Below, piece after piece: positions 49,200 to 62,920 of a DNA stretch of 64,000 nucleotides (its first letter is position 1; every line of letters starts with the position of its first letter). The DNA is taken from the NCBI RefSeq assembly GCF_000002425.4, contig NC_037253.1, forward strand, positions 16,756,407 to 16,820,406. The letters run 5' to 3'. The position numbers and the translations under genes were made by a program. The notes beneath the pieces were generated by a model, which was given only the letters and a program-made list of their open reading frames with translations, was not told where the DNA came from and searched no databases. The stretch comes from Physcomitrium patens. Its lineage: Eukaryota; Streptophyta; Bryopsida; Funariales; Funariaceae.

Positions 49200-52100
49200 C
49201 TTCCACTTTGTTATTAGTCAAAGGCTTTTAAACTTAGTTCTTTTGTCAATTTTTGATGCCTATTATTTATTGGTATTTTTATTAATAAGTCAACAAACAT
49301 ATTTTTTGTTGCATAATACTTCATGTCAATTACTCTCAATTCAATCTTCTCTCTGTTGATATGATATTGAATATTAATGTGTTTAGTTCTTAAGTGATGC
49401 TTTAGAATTTTTGCAAAAACAAGATATCCTTGATTATCACACTTTATTGAAATTTCTTCTAATTACATAAGTCTAATATCTTCTAAAGTTTGTCTCAAGA
49501 AAATTGCTTCCATTGCATCTAGACTTGTTGCCATATATTCTGCTTGTATTGTGGACCTTGCAATTGTAGGTTATCTCTTATAATTCTATGAGATTGCTTC
49601 TATTCCAACAAAAAACACATATTATATTGTTGACCTTCTATCATTTGAATCTATAATCCAATTTGTATTACAATAACCATGCAATACAATATTATCTCTT
49701 TCAAGACATAATTTAAAATTCAAAGTATCTTGTAAGTATCTTATATTCTCTTGATGGTTTTCTAATAGATTAATCTAGCTTTTAATATGTATTGACTTAG
49801 AATATTCACTATATATGTAAGATTCATCTTTATACCAACCATTACATATATAAATGAGTCTACTGCTATCTTATATAGAATATCCTATATTTCATCTTCA
49901 ACTTCAGTAAACTCCTCATTCGTGAGCTTTATCAACTTCAAATTTCTAAAGGTAAATCAATGGACTTACACCATTCCATATTGAATTGTTTCAATATAAT
50001 TGCTTTGGCTCATTGTAATGGTCTTGTTACCATGATCTCTTACAAATTCCATTTCTAAATAATAATAGAGCTATCTCAAATTACTTATGTCATATTCTTT
50101 CTCTAACTTTGCCTTTATTAAATTAATTTTCTTCATGGTATTACTCAATATAATTAAATCATAAAAATAGAAGATGACAATCAATATAAATTTATTTAAT
50201 TATATTTTATATAAAGAATGATTAGCCTCACTCTTCACAAATCTCTCATTCATAAAGAATGTGTCAATACACTAGTATCATGCCCTTAGTAACTATTTTA
50301 GTCTATAAAAGGATTTCTTCAACTTGTAAACAAATTTTTATTTGCCTTCTTCAATAATTCCTTGAAGTTGATCCATGTAGATGTCTTCTTTCAACTTTCT
50401 ATTCAAAAAAATTGTTTTCACATCTATTTGATGTATTTCAATATCTGTTACTCTTCTAATTGCCATAAAAGTTTTAATATTAGTGAATTTTACCATAAAA
50501 AAAAATATTTCATTGAAATCAAAACTAACAACTTGTGAGTAATTTTTGGCAATTAATCTTGCCTTATGTCTCACAACATTGTGTATTGCATCTCTTTTGG
50601 TTCTAAACACCTACTTACAACCAATTAAAGATCAATTTAATGGAAGTTGAATCAATTTCTATATTTCATTATCCATAAGTGATTTATACTCTTCTTCTAT
50701 GGCCTTCTTCTACTTCGTACTATCTATGGACTTCATTTCATTACACAAATTCAATGAATCACTCAGAAGTAAAATATTGATATATTTTTCACTTACTTGA
50801 AGAAAGATGTGATTCTTCTACTATTCACCATGTAGTCTTCTTTTTCTCAAAAGATGTCTCTTTTCATTTGAAAAAGATTCATCTTGTTGTACTCTATGTT
50901 CTCTTCCAAGCTTCTTCTCCTTTAAAGCTTGTCTTTTCTCATTCAAAAGTTGGTACTTCTTATCATCATTATCATTATAATTTTCAACATCTTCATTGTT
51001 GGTCCTAGGAATTATAGAGGCCTTTTCTTTCATCTTCATTATTTTTTCATATTCATTCATACCTCCACTATCTTTATTGTCATCATTTTTTTCTTTTTTT
51101 TATTATTGAATTCAAAGATGTATCTATAAATATACCATTATTTTTACTTAGATACATCAAGTACTCACAAGCACTCTTATGTTCCAAAAATTCTAAATCA
51201 TAACTTTTAATGATCTTTTTTATATCCAAACACATTAGCCTATATGCCTTGATATCTTTGTAATATCCAACAAATATATATTTTATACCTTTTGTATTAA
51301 GTTTGAATCTCATATAATTTTATACCTTTACATAAGCAATATATTTGAAAGTCCTTATGTATAAAATATAAGGTTTCCTCTTACTCCATATTTCTTTTAG
51401 AATCATTGATGTAAGTGCACTTGTAAGGCACCTATTCCTTTTATATACTACATTTACTATGGCTTCAATCCAAAATTCATACTTAAGATATTGAACATGT
51501 AGCATAGTCTTTGTCATCCCCACAATAGTTTTATTTGCTCTTTTAGCAACTTATATATTACATGTAAGGAATAAATTTATTTAAATGTAAAGAATAATTT
51601 ATTTTGTAATACCTTAAATCTTCAAGAAGTCATCAAAATATTTTGATAAATACTCATTTCTATTATTTGTGTGCAATACCTTAATCTTGCACTCACATTG
51701 CTTTTCCACAAGTACCTTAAATTCTTTAAATCTTAAAAAGTACTCATTCTTAGATTTGAAGATGAAAATTCACATCTTCTTTGAAAAATCATTAATAAAT
51801 ATGATGAAGTATCTTGCTCCTCCAATTGATAGTATCTTTATTAATCTACAAACATCCAAATACACAATCTCTAAGAATTTGCTTGCATGTATTGCAATTC
51901 CATTTGAAAATGATGCCTTTTGTTATTTGCCTCAAATATAGCCTTCACAAATAAGTGTCATGGCATTGTGGCTAAATTAACTAAGATTCAAGCTAGTTAC
52001 TATGGATTGGAGCTCCTTCATGCTCTTGGCATTCAAATGACTAAGGCATCAATAACAAATATCAAGTTTATCTTAATTATGTAGAAACTTAGCAAATGCA

Positions 52101-55100
52101 GCTATTTCAACTCCATTCACTTTTTATATTTGATGAAGTAGAGGTTACTATCTCTAGAGTCCTAAGCAATATCATCTCCATTTAATATCTTTATAAGGCA
52201 TCAATTTTTATCAAATTACACCTTACAACAATGTGAAACTAGTTTATGCACCAAAAAGAAGTTATTCTTGATCTTATGTATATGTAAGACGACCTTCAAT
52301 ATGATCTTTTTGATTTGTCTTTTCAAAACAATCTCTACTAAAATGAAGACCATTCCAATAGCTTACACCATGCCATTATCTCCCATAAAAATATTTATTG
52401 CTGAAATTTTTTTATAAGTATCAAATAAACACTTGTATAAAGTCATGTGCTCGGTGGTACCTGATTCAACAATTGACTTAGATATAGTAGCTATAGAGGT
52501 GCCTTCACTTGTTATGAATGCAAAATCATATCCTCCAAATTATTCATGTATATTGTTGATACTTTCTCTATTTTTTTATTTATTTTTTGTCTTGTAGCAA
52601 TTTCGTCCAAAATATAATTTTCTATAAACAAAGCAAGTTCTAACATTGCCACATTGATTAGAATATATTTCCTTCTTTTGTCTTCAAAAAAAAGCCAAAT
52701 CTTCACTTTGAGGCTCTTTTTCTTTCCTCTTGATTATTTCATGCATAAGTCTTGCTACATGTAGTCCATTGTAAGTTCCTTCAATTCAATGGACTCTAAT
52801 GCCACAATGAGTGGTTATATGAGTTAAAAAGGCTCATAAGTAAGGTCATGATAATATCATTCTTTTTTAAAGGCTAATCAATAATTGCTAGTTAATTTGC
52901 AAGAGCCTTACCTTATTGACATGAACCATGAAGTCTTCACTTTCTTTTATCTTATAAGTAAAGAATTTCTTCTTTGTCAATATAATTTTGGACAAGTTTT
53001 TGCTCACATATGATGCAAAGAAGCTTTCGTGCTTTCGCTGCCTTATTCTTATACAACTATATAGTAAAAATATAATCAAAAATAAAATTTTAACTAATAT
53101 CTAATTATCTTGATTCAATAATAATTTAAAATATTTAAAGATAATATTTATAAAAGCCTCTTATTTTATTTTCTTGTCTTAATAGTTATTTGATTAAATG
53201 TTGGTTAGTAATTTTATCTTCTAAGATGTTTAGAGACTCTTTTACAATCTTAAAAAGACCATAAATTAATAAAATCAGATTAGAAGAGATAAATAAGTAG
53301 CATGGTTGATACTAAGATTAAGTTGAAGGTAGGGTTGTACTAAAAAATCCCAAGGATAGGTTAGATTGACACCCAAGGATCAACCATTTGTGAGACATGA
53401 TCAAAATGAGATCTTTAACTATTAAAACCATGACTTAGGACAAAATAGGATTTTATTCAAAGATTAGCAATTAGGATTTGAGAGCTACCTTGAAGCTTGT
53501 TCCAAAGATATAAGGCTTCTTTTGGTAGGATTTTTTTGGACTTATCAATTGTTATTCATAGTGAGGGTTTGTATTGGCAACTTGGGATTTATGCAATATA
53601 ATTAGGGCTAGTATTTTTGGCTAGTTCGTAAAATTGGTGTTACATTTTTGGTTAAAAATTTGATAATACTTGATTAATTGGATGTGCTAAGTGGATGTAA
53701 AAATTTGTAAAAATTTAATAATGTAGTTGGAAGATATCTTGATTTTGGTACAAGAAAGTATCAAAAGTTGGCAGTATGGAGTTGGATAGAATTTCTATGA
53801 TATCTAAAGATCTATTTGTTGAATTAAAGTAAAATTTGGCATGGTATTAAAAGACTTAAAGTTCAAGTTATATTTAATTTTGAGTTGAAGATAATAATTG
53901 GAGAAGAAAAAATCACTGTTGGAACATTTGTATTAACTTTCAAATAGGAGGCTAAGTAACATCAATGTGGTTTTTAAGCATTTTTTCACAATCTATATGT
54001 TGAATTGGAGTGAATTCTTTTTAAACACAAAAAAGACTTGTAGTGGCATTTGTGTGAAAAATCTTGCTTTAAGTAAATAGTTAGATTAGGAGCTATAACT
54101 TGCTAAAGCTTGCTCATTAGGATTAAAATTTGTAAAGAAAATTTAAAATTACATAATTATAAAAGTAACAAGGCAATTGGAGTTTATGTATGGTTGAGAT
54201 TATTAAGAAGGGTGTTTTTGAGTACTTTATATTGGATTTAAGAACTTTTGAATTGAAATTCAAATTACATTCTTCTTAAAATGATGAAACATATGAAGAT
54301 TCTTGGATACTTTTAAAATACAATCTCACCTTTCACAACTAAATGTCCAATACATTTTCAAATAAGATGACGTATAATAAGATAGTAGTGATCTTTTGTA
54401 AGAAATAATGTGAGAAAAATTTGCTTTATTGAAATTGGTGGCAATTACGCCAAAAGTAATTTTTCATATCTTTTGAAGTCTTTTTTTTCTTTAACATTTG
54501 CATGTATGCTTGGAGGCTCGTCACTTTCATCTACAATGTTTCAAAGGTCCAAAGCTACCAATAAAAGCTCCATTTTGACCTTTCAATGGTAAAAATTATT
54601 ACTTCTAACCTCTTCAATTATTCTCAAACTTTTACCTTTATTAAAAGCCATGTCTAAAAAGAGCTCTATCAAAAAATATCAAAAAAATAAGTATCTATGT
54701 GCTCAAAATCTCCAAATCAATTTAACACTATTAAAATCTCAAAATGCCCTCTTATAAATAATAGAATACTTTATCATTCAAAACACTTTCAAATCAAGTT
54801 TTCAAGCTTCTAACAAGTATGTGCATTCCAAAGAATCTTATTATCTAAATCTTCCTTTCATTCAAACCACTTATTTCATAATACATACAAGGGAAGTAAA
54901 ATAACTTGAATAATATAAAAAGATACTACCAAGATCTTTCTATAAGGTCTTAAACTCACAATTCTAGAAGTTAAGAATCCACTAAATAATATTAGAGATT
55001 TATAAGGTCAAATTAATATCTTCTTATGCCAAAATTTAAGTTTAGATCTTATAAATTGTAATATCAGTAAATACCGTAAGATATATTTTATACAAGTACA

Positions 55101-55179
55101 ACCATTAGAAAATAACATCAACTTATTTGAATGGCATAACAAAGTGTGTGTATGACCATAACTTTTTGAAAAAATACAA

Positions 55180-55468
55180 TAAGTAAAATATAATTAAGTA
55201 GAAATTAGAATGATTATACACAAGAGAAGTATGAAATGAGATGCCTCTCTCTCCCAATACTTTTTATTTATAGGAAGAGTTTACATCTATTTTAGTTAAA
55301 TTTCATCTATAATCAACTTCATCCATTCAACTTAATCCTAGATTGTTCTTAAACTAGCTACCACATCAAACCTTAGCGACCACATTAATAAATTATTTTT
55401 ATTTTCTAATTATTTTTTGACCATTAGTAACTTACATAAGGTAATTGTATCTTATTCTTGTTTTAACA
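55180..55468 (-). repeat. 5' LTR of the Copia element
   Basis: It is the partner of the copy at 48912-49199. Chromovirus integrase-like sequence (LQTDRQTK) resumes directly to its right. Confidence 0.8.
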
Positions 55469-56378
55469 AGGTAGATATAAAGCTCTCTTTGACTTTTTAA
55501 CTTCAAACTGATAGACAAACAAAATAGAAGAATCTAATTCTAAAGCAATATTTGAGATGTATTATCAACTATCATAAAGATAATTGGACAATTCTTTTGA
55601 TATTAGCAAAATTTATATACAATAATTTAGTACATTCTTCTATTCAAAAAATAATTTTTTTTTGATAATTATAGTTATTATCCATAATTTGATATTATTG
55701 ACTTTTTAAAAGTAAAAAGTCTTATGATGGAAGATTTGACAAATCATTTATCAAAGTTATATATAAGAATGAAGGCATAATTAAAAAAAGTAGAAGAACA
55801 ACAAAAGACCAATATTGATACCTATTATAATATCTTATATGGTTAAATATAATGCAAATGCTTATTGCAACCAAAATTCAAAGTAGGTGACAAGGTATGG
55901 TTACTTTGTTGCAATATCAAGATTATTTATCTTTATAACAAGTGAAACTATTGTAGGCTTGGATCTTTTTTTATTTGTAAACAAATCAATCTAATTGCTT
56001 ATTGATTATATCTACTAAAATCTATGAAGATTCATTCTATATTCTACATATTTTTTCTTGAATCATATAAGTTAGTGAATATCTTTGGAAGATGATAAAT
56101 GCCACCTTTTCTTATAGAAGTAGATAATAATCAAGAATTTAAGGCAAAAGAAGACTTAGATTCAAGATGGAACTAAAATAAGTTGGAATATGTTATTTAT
56201 TGGTATAAATATGATATTAATAAAGATACATAGGAGTCTACAAAGAATCTTGTAAATGCAAGAAAGAAGATTCATGTTTTTTATCAACAATATCTATTAA
56301 AATTAAGATAAAGAATTGCAAGATCCATAAAAGACAATGGCCTCTCTTTGTAGAATTTATTCCTAAAAGAAGAGGTAA

Positions 56379-56919
56379 TGTCATAAACATACACATTTAT
56401 TCTAATAGTTACTTATATGATTAAATAAAAGTAGATAAACATAAATTAATTTCATAATATCTTATAGAAAAGCTTCTTAAAAGCTTCATAGATGCAATTT
56501 TAATTTTATATGTGTTTGTAGTTGATTAGTAGGTTTGAAACTTAGCCATCAACTTAACCACGTACTAGAAATATTGGTAGTTTATAGAACAAGCTAACTC
56601 TGTGGCGTATATATAGATAATTTGCCTTCCAAGTTAAAACATATATTTAGCAAAGTCAACACATGTTAGAAGTCTTATAGAAGATTGGTGTATAGTTCTT
56701 AGTTAGAGAGAATATATAGAGGCAAGAGTAAAGCCTTCTTTACTCTTGTTAATACCTTTTTAGTCCTTAATCTTATTTCAAGACTTTTTAGTCTTCTTGT
56801 CTTTGGCTACAGCCATTTTAATTCAATATATTATCATCTTTAAATGATTTTTTAGTCTTTTTGAGTAATGTGAGATTATATTGAGATTTTCTTTCTTTGA
56901 GATTCATGTCCTTGATACA
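56379..56919 (+). repeat. 3' LTR of the second chromovirus
   Basis: It begins TGTCATAAACATA after a purine tract AGAAGAGG and matches the left copy at 44360-44896. Confidence 0.8.
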
Positions 56920-58949
56920 CTTTATATACTAATTATGGATTAAAGTACTCATAATCATTTTCATTCATATGACCAAATTTTAGATGGTATATTTATCAAT
57001 TTCAATTCATCTTTAATTGTTACATGGGATCTTTGTCAATAGCTAAGTATATAAAGGTATGTGAGATATTAGGTGGTGTTTGATGGTGAACAATAGAATC
57101 TTTTTTACATATGTGGAGGTTAATTTTACTATTAATAGTATATTGGATGATACCTTTTCTTCCTTTGTAAGAAGAATCTTTCTTTATAAGACCTTGTGAT
57201 TATTAATTTCTATTATAATTATCAATTTAATAAAATAAAATCAATTTATTTCATAATATATGATTTTATTATCAATTTATCAATTTATTTCATATATCTT
57301 AGGTTTTTTTAATCTTTGTGTGATAAATTTTACTTAAATTTAATTTTTTTTTTAAACTAAATTTAAGTATTACTTTAATAAAATTTAAATATATAGATTG
57401 TTTTGAAATGTTAATAAATATTAATTAAATAATGACTTTAGATACATCATTGTCACTTTTTTAGTATGAAATAAATTAATGATTAATATCACTTGAAGTA
57501 ATAATCTTCTATAATTTTTCAAATGACCATATGTAATATTTTTTCAAAATTTTTTTACTAATATATTGTGAAATTCTACTCTATTTGTAAATCACTCATA
57601 GATAATTGCAAGTCAAAAGTTATCATTGTGGTACATGTATTGATATTATGTTCCATTGACTTGTACTTGCTGCAAAAGCACTTTGTTGATTTTACTTCTA
57701 TAGTTTAAAAATGTGATGGAAACTGTTGTGTTGTTGTTTTTACATGCATATCTTTTTTAGATCTATTTCTTACTCCTTATAGCCTTTCTTTTGAGCAACC
57801 CACTTATAGATTTTTTAATTACATAGTTATTATTAAAAACTCAATCAATCTTTCACATAGATTCTCTTATTGGTGAAGAACTAAAACATCAAAAGTGCAA
57901 CTAATAGCAGTATAAAGTAGTTGTAAACTTTCAAAAGAAAATAGAATTGTAGATATTATTAGAATGAATTGATTAGGAGTATTTACTAAATAGTATTGAT
58001 GATGAAAATCAGTAATTGAAAAAACATATCTTCTTCTCAATAAAATTTGTATTTAATTCTTATACATTAGACCCAATGTGTTTATTATTATCCTTGTGTA
58101 GGAAAAATTATGTTTATCAACTTTTGCTCTTGCTTGTTTATAATGCTGAAGGACAAGATTAACAACATGTAAAGATACATGTTTTACAATATTGGTAAAG
58201 AAACCAATATTGTATTGATGAATAATATGGATTTTTTTAAAACTTTTTTGAGTCTTCAATTCTCTTGTTGTATTTTCAAAAAAATAAAAGAGAAAAATTT
58301 GAACTTTTTAATGGTCTTTAATAGAGAATTTTAAGTAGGATTTTAATGTTGAATACTGACCCTCTACTTGTGATGTAGTAATCCTTTTGAGGTGAAGTAG
58401 ATTATTTCTCAAAGCTTTAACAAATCTCTTCTTGTGTGATATCCAAGTATTCTGTAAGTACTCAATAGCGACATGAGCAACAATAAAAGTGTACTTATTG
58501 CAAAGTTTAGTCCACTCTAAAACAAAAAGCTTTAGGGAACATGCACTAATTACAATGGTCCAATTTACAAGAAATGAAGTCCATCCTAATTCTATTTCGT
58601 TTGAAAATTATTTTTTACAATTTGTTAGTACATTTTTTTGTAAATGCCAAATAAAAAGTAACACATTTAAAGTATGAAATATTAATTCAATGATATTTAT
58701 TAATGCTAAATTCCTATTAGCACTTATGCAAATAGATTGAATTTCTCCACATATTTGCTAAAATTGAGTTAATGCCTAAGAAAAGAAAGGTTTTGTTTTT
58801 TTCTTAAAGAAAAACAACACCAATGATAAATGAGATATTGAAACTTGTCATTCCTACAATATGTAACATTGGCATTCTAAATCTATTTGATTTGTATATA
58901 TAATCCATGAAAATAGAATAATAGTATCTTTTTCTAAGTTGAACACAAT

Positions 58950-58950
<1 letters not shown>

Positions 58951-59014
<64 letters not shown>
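58951..59014. repeat. (TA)n microsatellite, about 32 units
   Basis: This is the longest pure TA run in the window, about 64 bases, in noncoding DNA. Confidence 0.95.
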
Positions 59015-59017
<3 letters not shown>

Positions 59018-60540
59018 AACTAGTAATTTTATCTTCTTCATTACAATGATGAGTAAAATGGTAATTAATACCTTGTAAAGTGTCCAAAAGACATATAATA
59101 GGTGATTGTCTAGCAAGTGTAATACAACATAATTTTTGCCATTCATTGTAAATAATTTAAGGAATGAATTTGTTATTTGAATCACTCTCATGTAAGGCAA
59201 CAACAACATTTTTGGTGGGATGCTTGCAGCTAGTAATTGTGAAGTTAATTATTTTTTGGCTAGTTGCAAATAGCAAGTATATGGATGGCCTATAAGAAAA
59301 GAAGTTGTTCCATAGTTATGAAGAAAATTTCAAACAATCAAATGCCATTGAATACTATTATACAAACAATGAGCATGCAATGCCAATGGACATCATGTCT
59401 AATATCTTGCACTATTTTATTTGTGAGTATGACAATCACAGTAAACCTCTCTTGTGTCACACTTATAATCAATGTGATTTTTCTCAGAGCACCATTTGTA
59501 TGCAATATATTTTTGATTGTGTGCAAATACATCAATACTATGTTTTATTTCTTTTACACTCTCAAAATACCTCTTTGGTGGTGCATACATATATCTTTCA
59601 CTTTCTATTACAAAATGTATTTTTTATTTTTTTATTTTTTTTATTTTTATTCATTTTAAATGTACAATTTCTTCTCTTCTATCTACTAGATATAATCTAA
59701 AAAGGAGTATATACTAGAATAAGATGAAATAAATTAAGTACATACATACTTATATGGCAATTAAGAAAAGAGGAATAGAAAAACGTTATTAGTAACCATT
59801 GCAAATTGTTGAGAACCATTGTAAATTAAATCTAAAATGATAGTTTTATTTATCTGAATGTAGATTATGGTCTTAATGATGAAGAAGATTTGTACTATTT
59901 ATGTGCAAAATTGTATTGATAGATGGATCACTTTAATAAAAATTTAGATTGCTTTATCATTTTCTTAAAAATACACTTAACAATAATGTAAAATATGACA
60001 TTAGTTTTTCTTTATTTTTTTGAGTCTACAACAATTTTCATGTGATTTAGAATTTTGCAGAAAGATTTAACTTAATTAAAAGGTACAAACATCCATAAGG
60101 CTACATGGCAACAAAATTAGTTTTAGACCTTAGATTTACTATTTTCACTTACTTCTTATTTATATTTTGTACTCTTTAGAAATTTATTTACAATGATATC
60201 TTTATATTTTTAATCAAGTATAAAATATGTTGATAAAATTATAATATATGTGTCTAATTATTTTACATGTCAATATATCTATAAATTATTTTTATAGAGA
60301 TAATTGCATAAGAGAGATGGAATACACTCATGTATTTTAGCTTTAAGATGATTGAAGATATTGTAATATAATTTAATAAATTTAATGTGGTATATGAAAT
60401 TAAAAATTGGTATATTTTTCATATAAAAATGTAGTTTTTTTCTTTCTTTATAAATAATTATTTAATTCATTAAAAATTCAAGATAAATTATATCTATGGT
60501 AGAATATTGGTTTTACTATTTTTTCACTTGTAGATGATAA

Positions 60541-60544
<4 letters not shown>

Positions 60545-60588
<44 letters not shown>

Positions 60589-60592
60589 TTTA
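60545..60592. repeat. (TA)n microsatellite
   Basis: About 20 TA units with one C interruption near the right end, in noncoding DNA. Confidence 0.9.
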
Positions 60593-62005
60593 CTTACAAA
60601 CAAATTTAATAAGAAAATTAGTTTTAATAATATGTATTATTACATAAGTTTTAAATACAAGATGTTATTTCTTGATATAAGAATATATAATTCAATCTAA
60701 GTATTTATTTTGTAATCTTCTTTGCTTATGCTTCTATACATACAAGTATAAATTCAAATGAAATAAAATCCAAGAAAGTAATTAGAAAAAAAATTATAAA
60801 TATATATATTTATTTATTAAAATATAAATTCAGATATCTAAATTTGTGTACTTAATAATTTAAAATATTAGTTTATTATGTTTGATACAAATAAGTATTT
60901 AGAGGCCCTTATTTATGTATATGGAAAAAGTTAAAGAGAAATTATTTAGTTAAGATTTGTACAATTGATAAACAAAGAATTTTCTTTATTGAATAATGAG
61001 TAGAAAAACATTTGATTTGATTGCAGATATTAATTTAAAAAAAAGATCTAAAATCTTTCCATGTATAATTGCCTTTTTTGAGAGAACAAAATATTTGATG
61101 ATAATAAAGTTTCAATGCATTTCAACTAGGACCTTTCTTATGGTGTTATTTGTATTAATTTGATAATTTTTTTTCTTCAAATTATTTTCTAACTGAGATA
61201 AAATCTGATTAATTATCCTAGTGTAAAATCTATTATCAATAAAGTATTGTTACAATAAACATCAATTTTTTTTAATAGAAATAAAAGATATTGTAGAAGG
61301 AGAAATAATTATTGTGCATTCCATACCTTCTCTCATGAAACAATTTTTTTTTAATGTACAATTTTGCAACACATAAGTAATTTAATTATTTCTATAAGAA
61401 GAACGGAATTCAAATATGTACCTTTTCCAATTGTAAGTGAGATTTCTAAGATTTCTAGGTCAATCACATAGAGACATCCAAAGCACTAGGGAATTCGGTT
61501 TGATGCATAAACGATACGGATCTTGATTGTAGATCTCAAAATCGTCAAGGCGATAAGCAATCTACCTCCTGCAAACACCAGACCTGCTTGTCAGCATTGT
61601 GGCTCTTGGTTCAACATCGAAAACTAGATCAAGAAATAGCTAAGATACATTAGAATTTGAAATTCAAAGATATATTCGAGGCAATCTAAGAAATTTCCTG
61701 AGGGTGCTTGTCACTGAAAGTGGACAGGTGAAGTAAAAGCATACATGACCAGTTGACAATCTAGAGTCCACGTAACCAGTTGATAAGAGCCTTATGTAAC
61801 ATGTTGGAATACGAAACAATCCAGTGTGAAAACATACTTGATTTTATACTCTACATTTTTATGAGAGAGAGAAAATATGGGAGCGCTTCAGAATCACCTG
61901 TGAACCAACTTCAAGGCATCTGGCGACCCATGCCCAGTTAACAAGTACTTTTTCTGGATGTCAAACCACACTACAACCCGAGCAACCAGTCCGCCAGACA
62001 GCACC

Positions 62006-62920
62006 TCATTCCCAATCACCATCGAAGTAGCCTGCATCCTTCATCTCTGCGTAGTATGCTTCCTCCATTTGCATGTCTTCCTCTCGAAGGAAATCCGAAA
62101 GGAAAGTAGTATACAAGAGAGGCGGGTAAAGAGCGTAGTATGCAAAACCAGCGAACCCGTAGACACAGTATCCAAAACTGGCACCAAATCCCAAGAGCAA
62201 ACTTCCAAAGCCTTCGAACCCATTCAGAAGGAATAAGATCATGACGTAGCGATAGAAGGACGGTCTTGCCGGTAGTCGATCTCTCCATCTCGTATAAGGG
62301 AGGGTTAGGATCACAACATACACTGCCGCAAAAAAAAGGTTGTGCAACAACCAAAAGCCCCATTTGTGCCAGTCTCCGGCATCATCCTGCGTAGTAAAGA
62401 GCGGAATGCCGAAGCCAAATATGTAGATTGCTTTCACCAATGCATCAGCTGTTGCGAAAATTCCTGAAAATAAAAGCGTACGAAGAAGTGCATCCCATCC
62501 GCTAACGAGATAACCCTGAGAAAGAAACACGACCACGCTCACCTCTAAAAGAACCAAACCAAACCTAGTGACAAGGGACATGACATTCCAAGCTGTTTCC
62601 TTATCATGATTACGTGCTTGTTGCATCTCAAGGAGACACCAACAGAGGTTGAGCACGCAAATGACCCAGAGGAAACTGTAGTAGGTTCTCATGATATGCG
62701 ACCGGCTTTGTAAAAGTTTCCTTACGCTCAACCGCAATCGCGTGAGAAGGAAAAGAAGGGAGAGTAATGCAGGAAGAGCCAGAACCACGTTGTACAGCAC
62801 TTCTCCAAATCCATTTGACGCGGGAGGATTCATCATTCTCAAACACATGGGAGGATCCCGTGGAATCTTATCATCGGAGTCGGGGTGGGACGATGGAACA
62901 AGATATGGCAAGCTGTCCAT
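62006..62920 (-). CDS. Seven-helix membrane protein, CAND2/PMTR1 (TPRA40) type
   Basis: The 304-residue protein has seven hydrophobic segments at about residues 39-60, 77-97, 110-133, 140-165, 183-205, 225-245 and 250-275. It belongs to the transmembrane-40 (TPRA1) family. Its Arabidopsis member CAND2 was proposed as a G-protein-coupled-type receptor and as the phytomelatonin receptor PMTR1 of the plasma membrane. Family landmarks are FGFGIPLF after helix 4, WRDRLPARPSFYRY in the loop before helix 6, and the C-terminal YYAEMKDAGYFDGDWE, nearly the same as the Arabidopsis ending I recall. The gene has no intron in the coding part. The start is the first ATG of the frame and has a strong AACCATGG context; the open frame extends upstream without an ATG. 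Ligand and signalling role are inferred from the family only. Confidence 0.88.
   Translation of the reverse strand: MDSLPYLVPSSHPDSDDKIPRDPPMCLRMMNPPASNGFGEVLYNVVLALPALLSLLFLLTRLRLSVRKLLQSRSHIMRTYYSFLWVICVLNLCWCLLEMQQARNHDKETAWNVMSLVTRFGLVLLEVSVVVFLSQGYLVSGWDALLRTLLFSGIFATADALVKAIYIFGFGIPLFTTQDDAGDWHKWGFWLLHNLFFAAVYVVILTLPYTRWRDRLPARPSFYRYVMILFLLNGFEGFGSLLLGFGASFGYCVYGFAGFAYYALYPPLLYTTFLSDFLREEDMQMEEAYYAEMKDAGYFDGDWE

Larger units (their letters stand above)
48912..55468 (-). mobile_element. Copia element nested in the second chromovirus, minus strand
   Basis: This 6.6-kb Ty1/Copia LTR retrotransposon lies in opposite orientation within the integrase region of the chromovirus. On the minus strand the order is gag-like sequence (about 52,400-53,100), integrase (about 51,080-51,900, MLHVQYLKYEFWIEAI), reverse transcriptase (50,338-50,610 and beyond, HKARLIAKNYSQ and EIHQIDVKTIFLN) and RNase H (about 49,300-49,760). 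The integrase-before-RT order and these motifs are diagnostic for Copia. The LTRs are about 288 bases and about 80% alike by eye. It is broken many times, and the duplication is not readable. Confidence 0.87.
44360..56919 (+). mobile_element. Second Gypsy chromovirus fossil, split by a Copia element
   Basis: This is an old, very AT-rich Ty3/Gypsy element on the plus strand, about 6.0 kb without its 6.6-kb insertion. Parts are gag (about 45,150-46,110, with a knuckle-like CRKSKHFAQYC), reverse transcriptase (about 47,170-47,400, near ISFRLTKTSTAF and DDFVICYINDIL) and RNase H (about 47,690-47,950, LEINASNFAIGTILLQ). Integrase sequence lies on both sides of the insertion, and a chromodomain-like end lies at about 56,090-56,320. 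The LTRs are about 80% alike by eye. It is heavily broken. No clear target duplication was found. Confidence 0.82.
56920..61900. other. AT-rich intergenic DNA
   Basis: No intact gene was found. Between about 58,000 and 59,560 several minus-strand fragments look faintly like pieces of a PPR-type gene, but none is convincing. Two long TA runs are listed separately. From about 61,480 the composition rises toward gene-like values, and this end is probably the 3' untranslated region of the minus-strand receptor-like gene. Confidence 0.5.

Noticed and set aside
58854-59209. Open frames made of YIYIYI repeats
   Set aside because: They are translations of the (TA)n microsatellite.
46351-60592. CRISPR-like or satellite arrays at the TA runs
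   Set aside because: They are simple dinucleotide microsatellites without spacers or longer units.
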